The translations under genes were made by a program, and so were the position numbers. A stretch of DNA of 64,000 nt from Xylocopa sonorina (lineage: Eukaryota > Arthropoda > Insecta > Hymenoptera > Apidae). The stretch lies in NCBI RefSeq assembly GCF_050948175.1, contig NW_027490128.1, forward strand, positions 744,001-808,000, in the 5' to 3' direction. The notes beneath the pieces are model-generated. The model saw only the letters and a program-made list of their open reading frames with translations. It had not been told where the DNA came from and ran no database searches. This document shows positions 11,832 through 24,487 of the stretch, piece after piece. Numbering within the stretch: the first letter of the stretch is position 1; each line of letters starts with the position of its first letter.

Positions 11832-13619
11832 TTGAAGTGTAGACGAGGAATACATGACACTTCGCAAATCATATTATATCTTACCATGAAACATAGAAAT
11901 GAGATGGCATATCGCGTTTTAAGAAGCATTAGAAAGCTATTGCTACGATACGTAGACATCTGCAAACGCTATTTCCTAGCGAGGAAGTATCGCACTCACA
12001 TTCATTTGAAGTGTAGACGAGGAATACATAACACTTCGCAAATCATGTTATATCTTACCATGAAACATAGAAATGAGATGCGATATCGCGTTTTAAGAAG
12101 CATTAGGAATCTATTGCTACGATACGTAGACATCTGCAAACGCTATTTCTTTGCAAGGAAGTGTCGCATTTACATTCATTTGAAGTGTAGACGAGGAATA
12201 CATAACACCTCGCAAATCATATTATATCTTACCATGAAACATAGAAATGAGATGCGATATCGCGTTTTAAGAATCATAAGAACTCCATTGCTACGATACG
12301 TAGACATCTGCAAACGCCATTTCCTAGCGAGGAAGTGTCGCGTTCACATTCCTTTGAAGTGTAGACGAGGAATACAAGACACTTCGCAAATCATATTATA
12401 TCTTACCATGAAACATAGAAACGAGATGCGATATCGCGTTTTAAGAATCATAAAAACTCTATTGCTACGATACGTAGACATCTGCAAACGCTATTTCCTA
12501 GCGAGGAAGTGTGGCATTCACATTCATTTGAAGTGTAGACGACGAATACATAACACTTCGCAAATCATATTATATCTTACCATGAAACATAGAAATGAGA
12601 TGCGATATCGCGTTTTAAGAATCATAAAAACTCTATTGCTACGATACGTAGACATCTGCAAACGCTATTTCCTTGCAAGGAAGTGTCGCATATACATTCA
12701 TTTGAAGTGTAGACGAGGAATACATGGCACTTCGCAAATCATACTATGTCTTACCATGAAACATAGAAATGAGATGCGATATCGCGTTTTAAGAAGCTTT
12801 AGAAAGCTATTGCTTCGATACGTAGACATCTGCAAACGCTATTTCCTAGCGAGGAAGTATCGCACTCACATTCATTTGAAGTGTAGACGAGGAATACATA
12901 ACACTTCGCAAATCATGTTATATCTTACCATGAAACATAGAAATGAGATGCGATATCGCGTTTTAAGAAGCATTAGGAATCTATTGCTACGATACGTAGA
13001 CATGTGCAAACGCTATTTCTTTGCAAGGAAGTGTCGCATTTACATTCATTTGAAGTGTAGACGAGGAATACATAACACCTCGCAAATCATATTATATCTT
13101 ACCATGAAACATAGAAATGAGATGCGATATCGCGTTTTAAGAATCATAAAAACTCTATTGCTACGATACGTAGACATCTGCAAACGCTATTTCCTAGCGA
13201 GGAAGTGTGGCATTCACATTCATTTGAAGTGTAGACGACGAATACATAACACTTCGCAAATCATATTATATCTTACCATGAAACATAGAAATGAGATGCG
13301 ATATCGCGTTTTAAGAATCATAAAAACTCTATTGCTACGATACGTAGACATCTGCAAACGCTATTTCCTTGCAAGGAAGTGTCGCATTTACATTCATTTG
13401 AAGTGTAGACGAGGAATACATGGCACTTCGCAAATCATATTATATCTTACCATGAAACATAGAAATGAGATGCGATATCGCGTTTTAAGAATCATAAAAA
13501 CTCTATTGCTACGATACGTAGACATCGGCAAACGCTATTTCTTTGCAAGGAAGTGTCGCATTTACATTCATTTGAAGTGTAGACGAGGAATACATGGCAC
13601 TTCGCAAATCATACTATGA
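11832..13619 (+). other. Longest open frame in the satellite (595 codons), probably non-coding
   Basis: The frame runs through ten consecutive A monomers because the period is 58 codons. It would give a basic repeat peptide with segments such as MKHRNEMRYRVL, LLLRYVDICKRYF and HNTSQIILYLT. The track opens on TTG at 11832 and the first ATG is at 11886. The same frame is stopped in B monomers at CAATGA, ATTTGA and CTATGA. I see no promoter, signal peptide, known domain or bias toward silent changes. The upstream and downstream monomers are ordinary satellite. A coding role cannot be excluded by eye, but the simplest reading is that the frame is a consequence of the period. Confidence 0.8.
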
Positions 13620-14393
13620 CTTACCATGAAACATAGAAATGAGATGCGATATCGCGTTTTAAGAAGCTTTAGAAAGCTATTGCTTCGATAAGTAGACATC
13701 TGCAAACGCTATTTCCTTGCGAGGAAGTGTCGCATTTGCATTCATTTGAAGTGTTGACGAGGAATACATAACACTTCGCAAATCATATTATATCTTACCA
13801 TGAAACATAGAAATGAGATGCGATATCGCGTTTTAAGAAGCACTAGAAATCTATTGCTACGATACGTAGTCATCTGCAAACGCTATTTCCTTGCAAGGAA
13901 GTTTCGCATTTACATTCATTTGAAGTGTAGACGAGGAATGCATAACACTTCGCAAATCATATTATATCTTACCATGAAACATAGAATTGAGATGCGATAT
14001 CGCGTTTTAAGAATCATAAGAACTCTTTTGCTACGATACGTAGACATCTGCAAACGCTATTTCCTTGCAAGGAAGTGTCGCATTCACAATCATTTGGAGT
14101 GTAGACGAGGAATACATAACACTTCGCAAATCATATAATATCTTACCATGAAATATAGAAATGAAATGCGATATCGAGTTTTAAGAATCATAAAAACTCT
14201 ATTGCTACGATACGTAGACATCTGCAAACGCTATTTCCTTGCAAGGAAGTGTCGCATTTACATACATTTGAATCGTAGACGAGGAATGCATAACACTTCG
14301 CAATGAATATTATATCTTACCATGAAACATAGAAATGAGATGCGATATCGCGTTTTAAGAATCATAAGAACTCTATTGCTTCGATACGTAGAC

Positions 14394-16157
14394 ATCTGCA
14401 AACGCTATTTCCTTGCAAGGAAGTGTCGCATTTACATTCATTTGAATCGTAGACGAGGAATGCATAACACTTCCAAATGAATATTATATCTTATCATAAA
14501 ACATAGATATGAGATGCAATATCTCGTTTTAACAAGAATTTGAACTCTATTGCTTCGATACGTAGACATCTGCAAACGCTATTTCCTTGCAAGGAAGTGT
14601 CGCATTTGCATTCATTTGAATCGTATACGAGGAATGCATAACACTTCGCAATGAATATTATATCTTATCATGAATCATAGATATGAGATGCAATATCTCG
14701 TTTCAAGAAGCATTTGAACTCTATTGCTATGATACCTAGACATCTGCAAACGCTATTTCCTAGCAAGGAAGTGTCGCATTTACATTCATTTGAAGTGTAG
14801 ACGAGGAATACATGACACATCGCAAATCATATTATATCTCACCATGAAACATAGAAATGAGATGGCATATCGCGTTTTAAGAAGCATTAGAAAGCTATTG
14901 CTACGATACGTAGACATCTGCAAACGCTATTTCCTAGCGAGGAAGTATCGCACTCACATTCATTTGAAGTGTAGACGAGGAATACATAACACTTCGCAAA
15001 TCATGTTATATCTTACCATGAAACATAGAAATGAGATGCGATATCGCGTTTTAAGAAGCATTAGGAATCTATTGCTACGATACGTAGACATCTGCAAACG
15101 CTATTTCTTTGCAAGGAAGTGTCGCATTTACATTCATTTGAAGTGTAGACGAGGAATACATAACACCTCGCAAATCATATTATATCTTACCATGAAACAT
15201 AGAAATGGGATGCGATATCGCCTTTTATGAATCATAAGAACTCCATTGCTACGTTACGTAGACATCTGCAAACGCCATTTCCTAGCGAGGAAGTGTCGCG
15301 TTCACATTCCTTTGAAGTGTAGACGAGGAATACAAGACACTTCGCAAATAATATTATATCTTACCATGAAACATAGAAATGAGATGCGATATCGCGTTTT
15401 AAGAATCATAAAAACTCTATTGCTACGATACGTAGACATCTGCAAACGCTATTTCCTAGCGAGGAAGTGTGGCATTCACATTCATTTGAAGTGTAGACGA
15501 CGAATACATAACACTTCGCAAATCATATTATATCTTACCATGAAACGTAGAAATGAGATGCGATATCGCGTTTTAAGAATCATAAAAACTCTATTGCTAC
15601 GATACGTAGACATCTGCAAACGCTATTTCCTTGCAAGGAAGTGTCGCATTTACATTCATTTGAATCGTAGACGAGGAATGCATAACACTTCCAAATGAAT
15701 ATTATATCTTATCATAAAACATAGAAATGAGATGCGATATCGCGTTTTAAGAAGCATTAGAAATCTATTGCTACGATACGTAGACATCTGCAAACGTTAT
15801 TTCCTTGCAAGGAAGTTTCGCATTTACATTCATTTGAAGTGTAGATGAGGAATGCATAACACTTCGCAAATCATATTATATCTTACCATGAAACATAGAA
15901 TTGAGATGCGATATCGCGTTTTAAGAATCATTAGAACTCCATTGCTACGATACGTAGACATCTGCAAACGCTATTTCCTTGCAAGGAAGTGTCGCATTCA
16001 CAATCATTTGGAGTGTAGACGAGGAATACATAACACTTCGCAAAACATATTATATCTTACCATGAAATGTAGAAATGAGATGCGATATCGAGTTTTAAGG
16101 ATCATAAAAGCTCTATTGCTACGATACGTAGACATCTGCAAACGCTATTTCCTTGCA
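14394..16157. repeat. Copy of 9870-11633 at offset 4,524 bp (26 monomers)
   Basis: Shared rare variants are CACATCGCAAATCATATTAT with TATCTCACC, AAATGTAGAAATGAG, and AAGGATCATAAAAGCTC (near 11575 and 16098). The copies part near 11634/16158, where GCAAGCAAG meets GCAAGGAAG. Private changes in the later copy include CGCCTTTTATGAATC near 15220, which puts a stop in the open frame, and AAATAATATTATATC near 15347. Confidence 0.7.
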
Positions 16158-16278
16158 AGGAAGTGTCGCATTTACATTCATTTGAATCGTAGACGAGGAA
16201 TGCATAACACTTCGCAATGGATATTATATCTTACCATGAAATATAGAAATGAGATGCGATATCGCGTTTTAAGAATCA

Positions 16279-16968
16279 TAAGAACTCTATTGCTACGATA
16301 CGTTGACATCTGCAAACGCTATTTCCCAGCGAGGAAGTGTGGCATTCACATTCATTTGAAGTGTAGACGAGGAATACATAACACTTCCAAATGAATATTA
16401 TATCTTATCATAAAACATAGATATGAGATGCAATATCTCGTTTTAACAAGCATTTGAACACTATTGCTTCGATACGTAGACATCTGCAAACGCTATTTCC
16501 TTGCAAGCAAGTGTCGCATTTGCATTCATTTGAATCGTATACGAGGAATGCATAACACTTCGCAATGAATATTATATCTTATCATGAATCATAGATATGA
16601 GATGCAATATCTCGTTTCAAGAAGCATTTGAACTCTATTGCTATGATACCTAGACATCTGCAAACGCTATTTCCTAGCAAGGAAGTGTCGCATTTACATT
16701 CATTTGAAGTGTAGACGAGGAATACATGACACTTCGCAAATCATATTATATCTTACCATGAAACATAGAAATGAGATGGCATATCGCGTTTTAAGAAGCA
16801 TTAGAAAGCTATTGCTACGATACGTAGACATCTGCAAACGCTATTTCCTAGCGAGGAAGTATCGCACTCACATTCATTTGAAGTGTAGACGAGGAATACA
16901 TAACGCTTCGCAAATCATGTTATATCTTACCATGAAACATAGAAATGAGATGCGATATCGCGTTTTAA
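16279..16968. repeat. Copy of ~6709-7398 at offset 9,570 bp (55 monomers)
   Basis: Both segments carry the chain CACTTCCAAATGAATATT, CATTTGAACACTATTGC, GCAAGCAAGTGTCGC and a B' monomer in the same order. The GAACACTATTGC and GCAAGCAAG variants are uncommon. Divergence is at AAGCATTAGGAATC against AATCATAAGAACTC. Confidence 0.6.
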
Positions 16969-18659
16969 GAATCATAAGAACTCTATTGCTACGATACGTA
17001 GACATCTGCAAACGCCATTTCCTAGCGAGGAAGTGTCGCGTTCACATTCCTTTGAAGTGTAGACGAGGAATACAAGACACTTCGCAAATCATATTATATC
17101 TTACCATGAAACATAGAAACGAGATGCGATATCGCGTTTTAAGAATCATAAAAACTCTATTGCTACGATACGTAGACATCTGCAAACGCTATTTCCTAGC
17201 GAGGAAGTGTGGCATTCACATTCATTTGAAGTGTAGACGACGAATACATAACACTTCGCAAATCATATTATATCTTACCATGAAACATAGAAATGAGATG
17301 CGATATCGCGTTTTAAGAATCATAAAAACTCTATTGCTACGATACGTAGACATCTGCAAACGCTATTTCCTTGCAAGGAAGTGTCGCATATACATTCATT
17401 TGAAGTGTAGACGAGGAATACATGGCACTTCGCAAATCATACTATGTCTTACCATGAAACATAGAAATGAGATGCGATATCGCGTTTTAAGAAGCTTTAG
17501 AAAGCTATTGCTTCGATACGTAGACATCTGCAAACGCTATTTCCTTGCAAGGAAGTGTCGCATTTGCATTCATTTGAAGTGTTGACGAGGAATACATAAC
17601 ACTTCGCAAATCATATTATATCTTACCATGAAACATAGAAATGAGATGCGATATCGCGTTTTAAGAAGCATTAGAAATCTATTGCTACGATACGTAGACA
17701 TCTGCAAACGCTATTTCCTTGCAAGGAAGTTTCGCATTTACATTCATTTGAACTGTAGACGAGGAATGCATAACACTTCGCAAATCATATTATATCTTAC
17801 CATGAAACATAGAATTGAGATGCGATATCGCGTTTTAAGAATCATAAGAACTCTATTGCTTCGATACGTAGACATCTGCAAACGCTATTTCCTTGCAAGG
17901 AAGTGTCGCATTTGCATTCATTTGAATCGTATACGAGGAATGCATAACACTTCGCAATGAATATTATATCTTATCATGAATCATAGATATGAGATGCAAT
18001 ATCTCGTTTCAAGAAGCATTTGAACTCTATTGCTATGATACCTAGACATCTGCAAACGCTATTTCCTAGCAAGGAAGTGTCGCATTTACATTCATTTGAA
18101 GTGTAGACGAGGAATACATGACACATCGCAAATCATATTATATCTCACCATGAAACATAGAAATGAGATGGCATATCGCGTTTTAAGAAGCATTAGAAAG
18201 CTATTGCTACGATACGTAGACATCTGCAAACGCTATTTCCTAGCGAGGAAGTATCGCACTCACATTCATTTGAAGTGTAGACGAGGAATACATAACACTT
18301 CGCAAATCATGTTATATCTTACCATGAAACATAGAAATGAGATGCGATATCGCGTTTTAAGAAGCATTAGGAATCTATTGCTACGATACGTAGACATCTG
18401 CAAACGCTATTTCTTTGCAAGGAAGTGTCGCATTTACATTCATTTGAATCGTAGACGAGGAATGCATAACACTTCCAAATGAATATTATATCTTATCATA
18501 AAACATAGAAATGAGATGCGATATCGCGTTTTAAGAAGCATTAGAAATCTATTGCTTCGATACGTAGACATCTGCAAACGCTATTTCCTTGCAAGCAAGT
18601 GTCGCATTTGCATTCATTTGAATCGTATACGAGGAATGCATAACACTTCGCAATGAATA

Positions 18660-21600
18660 TTATATCTTATCATGAATCATAGATATGAGATGCAATATCT
18701 CGTTTCAAGAAGCATTTGAACTCTATTGCTATGATACCTAGACATCTGCAAACGCTATTTCCTAGCAAGGAAGTGTCGTATTTACATTCATTTGAAGTGT
18801 AGACGAGGAATACATGACACTTCGCAAATCATATTATATCTTACCATGAAACATAGAAATGAGATGGCATATCGCGTTTTAAGAAGCATTAGAAAGCTAT
18901 TGCTACGATACGTAGACATCTGCAAACGCTATTTCCTAGCGAGGAAGTATCGCACTCACATTCATTTGAAGTGTAGACGAGGAATACATAACACTTCGCA
19001 AATCATGTTATATCTTACCATGAAACATAGAAATGAGATGCGATATCGCGTTTTAAGAAGCATTAGGAATCTATTGCTACGATACGTAGACATCTGCAAA
19101 CGCTATTTCTTTGCAAGGAAGTGTCGCATTTACATTCATTTGAAGTGTAGACGAGGAATACATAACACCTCGCAAATCATATTATATCTTACCATGAAAC
19201 ATAGAAATAAGATGCGATATCGCGTTTTAAGAATCATAAGAACTCCATTGCTACGATACGTAGACATCTGCAAACGCCATTTCCTAGCGAGGAAGTGTCG
19301 CGTTCACATTCCTTTGAAGTGTAGACGAGGAATACAAGACACTTCGCAAATCATATTATATCTTACCATGAAACATAGAAACGAGATGCGATATCGCGTT
19401 TTAAGAATCATAAAAACTCTATTGCTACGATACGTAGACATCTGCAAACGCTATTTCCTAGCGAGGAAGTGTGGCATTCACATTCATTTGAAGTGTAGAC
19501 GACGAATACATAACACTTCGCAAATCATATTATATCTTACCATGAAACATAGAAATGAGATGCGATATCGCGTTTTAAGAATCATAAAAACTCTATTGCT
19601 ACGATACGTAGACATCTGCAAACGCTATTTCCTTGCAAGGAAGTGTCGCATATACATTCATTTGAAGTGTAGACGAGGAATACATGGCACTTCGCAAATC
19701 ATACTATGTCTTACCATGAAACATAGAAATGAGATGCGATATCGCGTTTTAAGAAGCTTTAGAAAGCTATTGCTTCGATACGTAGACATCTGCAAACGCT
19801 ATTTCCTTGCAAGGAAGTGTCGCATTTGCATTCATTTGAAGTGTTGACGAGGAATACATAACACTTCGCAAATCATATTATATCTTACCATGAAACATAG
19901 AAATGAGATGCGATATCGCGTTTTAAGAAGCATTAGAAATCTATTGCTACGATACGTAGACATCTGCAAACGCTATTTCCTTGCAAGGAAGTTTCGCATT
20001 TACATTCATTTGAACTGTAGACGAGGAATGCATAACACTTCGCAAATCATATTATATCTTACCATGAAACATAGAATTGAGATGCGATATCGCGTTTTAA
20101 GAATCATAAGAACTCCATTGCTACGATACGTAGACATCTGCAAACGCTATTTCCTTGCAAGGAAGTGTCGCATTCACAATCATTTGGAGTGTAGACGAGG
20201 AATACATAACACTTCGCAAATCATATTATATCTTACCATGAAATATAGAAATGAGATGCGATATCGAGTTTTAAGAATCATAAAAACTCTATTGCTACGA
20301 TACGTAGACATCTGCAAACGCTATTTCCTTGCAAGGAAGTGTCACATTTACATTCATTTGAATCGTAGACGAGGAATGCATAACACTTCGCAATGAATAT
20401 TATATCTTACCATGAAACATAGAAATGAGATGCGATATCGCCTTTTAAGAATCATAAGAACTCTATTGCTTCGATACGTAGACATCTGCAAACGCTATTT
20501 GCTTGCAAGGAAGTGTCGCATTTACATTCATTTGAAGTGTAGACGAGGAATGCATAACACTTCGCAATCAATATTATATCTTATCATGAATCATAGATAT
20601 GAGATGCAATATCTCGTTTCAAGAAGCATTTGAACTCTATTGCTATGATACCTAGACATCTGCAAACGCTATTTCCTAGCAAGGAAGTGTCGCATTTACA
20701 TTCATTTGAAGTGTAGACGAGGAATACATGACACTTCGCAAATCATATTATATCTTACCATGAAACATAGAAATGAGATGGCATATCGCGTTTTAAGAAG
20801 CATTAGAAAGCTATTGCTACGATACGTAGACATCTGCAAACGCTATTTCCTAGCGAGGAAGTATCGCACTCACATTCATTTGAAGTGTAGACGAGGAATA
20901 CATAACACTTCGCAAATCATGTTATATCTTACCATGAAACATAGAAATGAGATGCGATATCGCGTTTTAAGAAGCATTAGGAATCTATTGCTACGATACG
21001 TAGACATCTGCAAACGCTATTTCTTTGCAAGGAAGTGTCGCATTTACATTCATTTGAAGTGTAGACGAGGAATACATAACACCTCGCAAATCATATTATA
21101 TCTTACCATGAAACATAGAAATGAGATGCGATATCGCGTTTTAAGAAGCATTAGAAATCTATTGCTACGATACGTAGACATCTGCAAACGCTATTTCCTT
21201 GCAAGGAAGTTTCGCATTTACATTCATTTGAACTGTAGACGAGGAATGCATAACACTTCGCAAATCATATTATATCTTACCATGAAACATAGAATTGAGA
21301 TGCGATATCGCGTTTTAAGAATCATAAGAACTCCATTGCTACGATACGTAGACATCTGCAAACGCTATTTCCTTGCAAGGAAGTGTCGCATTCACAATCA
21401 TTTGGAGTGTAGACGAGGAATACATAACACTTCGCAAATCATATTATATCTTACCATGAAATATAGAAATGAGATGCGATATCGAGTTTTAAGAATCATA
21501 AAAACTCTATTGCTACGATAGGTAGACATCTGCAAACGCTATTTCCTTGCAAGGAAGTGTCACATTTACATTCATTTGAATCGTAGACGAGGAATGCATA

Positions 21601-23682
21601 ACACTTCGCAATGAATATTATATCTTACCATGAAACATAGAAATGAGATGCGATATCGCGTTTTAAGAATCATAAGAACTCTATTGCTTCGATACGTAGA
21701 CATCTGCAAACGCTATTTGCTTGCAAGGAAGTGTCGCATTTACATTCATTTGAAGTGTAGACGAGGAATGCATAACACTTCGCAATCAATATTATATCTT
21801 ATCATGAATCATAGATATGAGATGCAATATCTCGTTTCAAGAAGCATTTGAACTCTATTGCTATGATACCTAGACATCTGCAAACGCTATTTCCTAGCAA
21901 GGAAGTGTCGCATTTACATTCATTTGAAGTGTAGACGAGGAATACATGACACTTCGCAAATCATATTATATCTTACCATGAAACATAGAAATGAGATGGC
22001 ATATCGCGTTTTAAGAAGCATTAGAAAGCTATTGCTACGATACGTAGACATCTGCAAACGCTATTTCCTAGCGAGGAAGTATCGCACTCACATTCATTTG
22101 AAGTGTAGACGAGGAATACATAACACTTCGCAAATCATGTTATATCTTACCATGAAACATAGAAATGAGATGCGATATCGCGTTTTAAGAAGCATTAGGA
22201 ATCTATTGCTACGATACGTAGACATCTGCAAACGCTATTTCTTTGCAAGGAAGTGTCGCATTTACATTCATTTGAAGTGTAGACGAGGAATACATAACAC
22301 CTCGCAAATCATATTATATCTTACCATGAAACATAGAAATGAGATGCGATATCGCGTTTTAAGAATCATAAGAACTCCATTGCTACGATACGTAGACATC
22401 TGCAAACGCCATTTCCTAGCGAGGAAGTGTCGCGTTCACATTCCTTTGAAGTGTAGACGAGGAATACAAGACACTTCGCAAATCATATTATATCTTACCA
22501 TGAAACATAGAAACGAGATGCGATATCGCGTTCTAAGAATCATAAAAACTCTATTGCTACGATACGTAGACATCTGCAAACGCTATTTCCTAGCGAGGAA
22601 GTGTGGCATTCACATTCATTTGAAGTGTAGACGACGAATACATAACACTTCGCAAATCATATTATATCTTACCATGAAACATAGAAATGAGATGCGATAT
22701 CGCGTTTTAAGAATCATAAAAACTCTATTGCTACGATACGTAGACATCTGCAAACGCTATTTCCTTGCAAGGAAGTGTCGCATATACATTCATTTGAAGT
22801 GTAGACGAGGAATACATGGCACTTCGCAAATCATACTATGTCTTACCATGAAACATAGAAATGAGATGCGATATCGCGTTTTAAGAAGCTTTAGAAAGCT
22901 ATTGCTTCGATACGTAGACATCTGCAAACGCTATTTCCTTGCAAGGAAGTGTCGCATTTGCATTCATTTGAAGTGTTGACGAGGAATACATAACACTTCG
23001 CAAATCATATTATATCTTACCATGAAACATAGAAATGAGATGCGATATCGCGTTTTAAGAAGCATTAGAAATCTATTGCTACGATACGTAGACATCTGCA
23101 AACGCTATTTCCTTGCAAGGAAGTTTCGCATTTACATTCATTTGAACTGTAGACGAGGAATGCATAACACTTCGCAAATCATATTATATCTTACCATGAA
23201 ACATAGAATTGAGATGCGATATCGCGTTTTAAGAATCATAAGAACTCCATTGCTACGATACGTAGACATCTGCAAACGCTATTTCCTTGCAAGGAAGTGT
23301 CGCATTCACAATCATTTGGAGTGTAGACGAGGAATACATAACACTTCGCAAATCATATTATATCTTACCATGAAATATAGAAATGAGATGCGATATCGAG
23401 TTTTAAGAATCATAAAAACTCTATTGCTACGATACGTAGACATCTGCAAACGCTATTTCCTTGCAAGGAAGTGTCGCATTTACATTCATTTGAATCGTAG
23501 ACGAGGAATGCATAACACTTCGCAATGAATATTATATCTTACCATGAAACATAGAAATGAGATGCGATATCGCGTTTTAAGAATCATAAGAACTCTATTG
23601 CTTCGATACGTAGACATCTGCAAACGCTATTTGCTTGCAAGGAAGTGTCGCATTTACATTCATTTGAAGTGTAGACGAGGAA
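18660..23682. repeat. Pair of ~1.9-kb copies at offset 3,132 bp (18 monomers)
   Basis: Bases 18660-20550 recur at 21792-23682 with few substitutions (AAATAAGATG near 19206 against AAATGAGATG; CGTTTTAAG against CGTTCTAAG near 22531). Nested in the interval is a tandem 7-mer duplication at offset 1,218 bp: about 19868-21136 against 21086-22354. It is supported by the rare GTGTCACATTTAC near 20340 and 21558 and by CAATCAATATT near 20567 and 21785. Confidence 0.75.
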
Positions 23683-23718
23683 TACAGAACACTTCGCAAA
23701 TCATATTATATCCTACCA

Positions 23719-24186
23719 TGAAACATAGAAATGAGATGTGATATCGCGTTTTAAGAAGCATTAGAAATCTATTGCTACGATACGTAGACATCTGCAAACG
23801 CTATTTCCTAGCGAGGAAGTGTCGCATTCACATTCATTTGAAGTGTAGATGAGGAATACATAACCCTTCGCAAATCATATTATATCTTACCATGAAACAT
23901 AGAAATGAGATGCGATATCGCGTTTCAGGAAGCATTAGAACGCTATCGCTACGATGCCTAGACATCTGCAGACACTATTTCCGAGCAAGGAAGTGTCGCA
24001 ATTACATTCATTTGAAGTGTAGACGAGGAATACATAACACTTCGCAAATCATATTATATCTTACCATGAAACATAGAAATGAGATGCGATATCGCGTTTT
24101 AGGAAGCATTAGAACTCTATCGCTACGATACCTAGACATCTGCAGACACTATTTCCTAGCAAGGAAGTGTCGCATTTGCATTCATT
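23719..24186. repeat. Divergent A monomers with CTGCAGACAC
   Basis: These monomers carry CGTTTCAGGAAGCATTAG or CGTTTTAGGAAGCATTAG, CTCTATCGCTACGAT and CTGCAGACACTATTTCC. They sit directly before the B' monomer at 24187. A matching monomer precedes B' at 9397, 85 monomers earlier. They are the nearest domain I relatives of the CTGCAG-bearing domain II monomers. Confidence 0.55.
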
Positions 24187-24487
24187 TGAATCGTATACGA
24201 GGAATGCATAACACTTCGCAATGAATATTATATCTTATCATGAATCATAGATATGAGATGCAATAACTCGTTTCAAGAAGCATTTGAACTCTATTGCTAT
24301 GATACCTAGACATCTGCAAACGCTATTTCCTAGCAAGGAAGTGTCGCATTTACATTCATTTGAAGTGTAGACAAGGAATACATGACACTTCGCAAATCAT
24401 ATTATATCTCACCATGAAACATAGAAATGAGATGGCATATCGCGTTTTAAGAAGCATTAGAAAGCTATTGCTACGATACGTAGACAT

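Noticed and set aside
11832..13619. Repetitive structural or antifreeze-type protein gene
   Set aside because: There is no signal peptide, no composition typical of silk, collagen or antifreeze repeats, and no introns or flanking non-repeat exons. Stops occur throughout neighbouring monomers.
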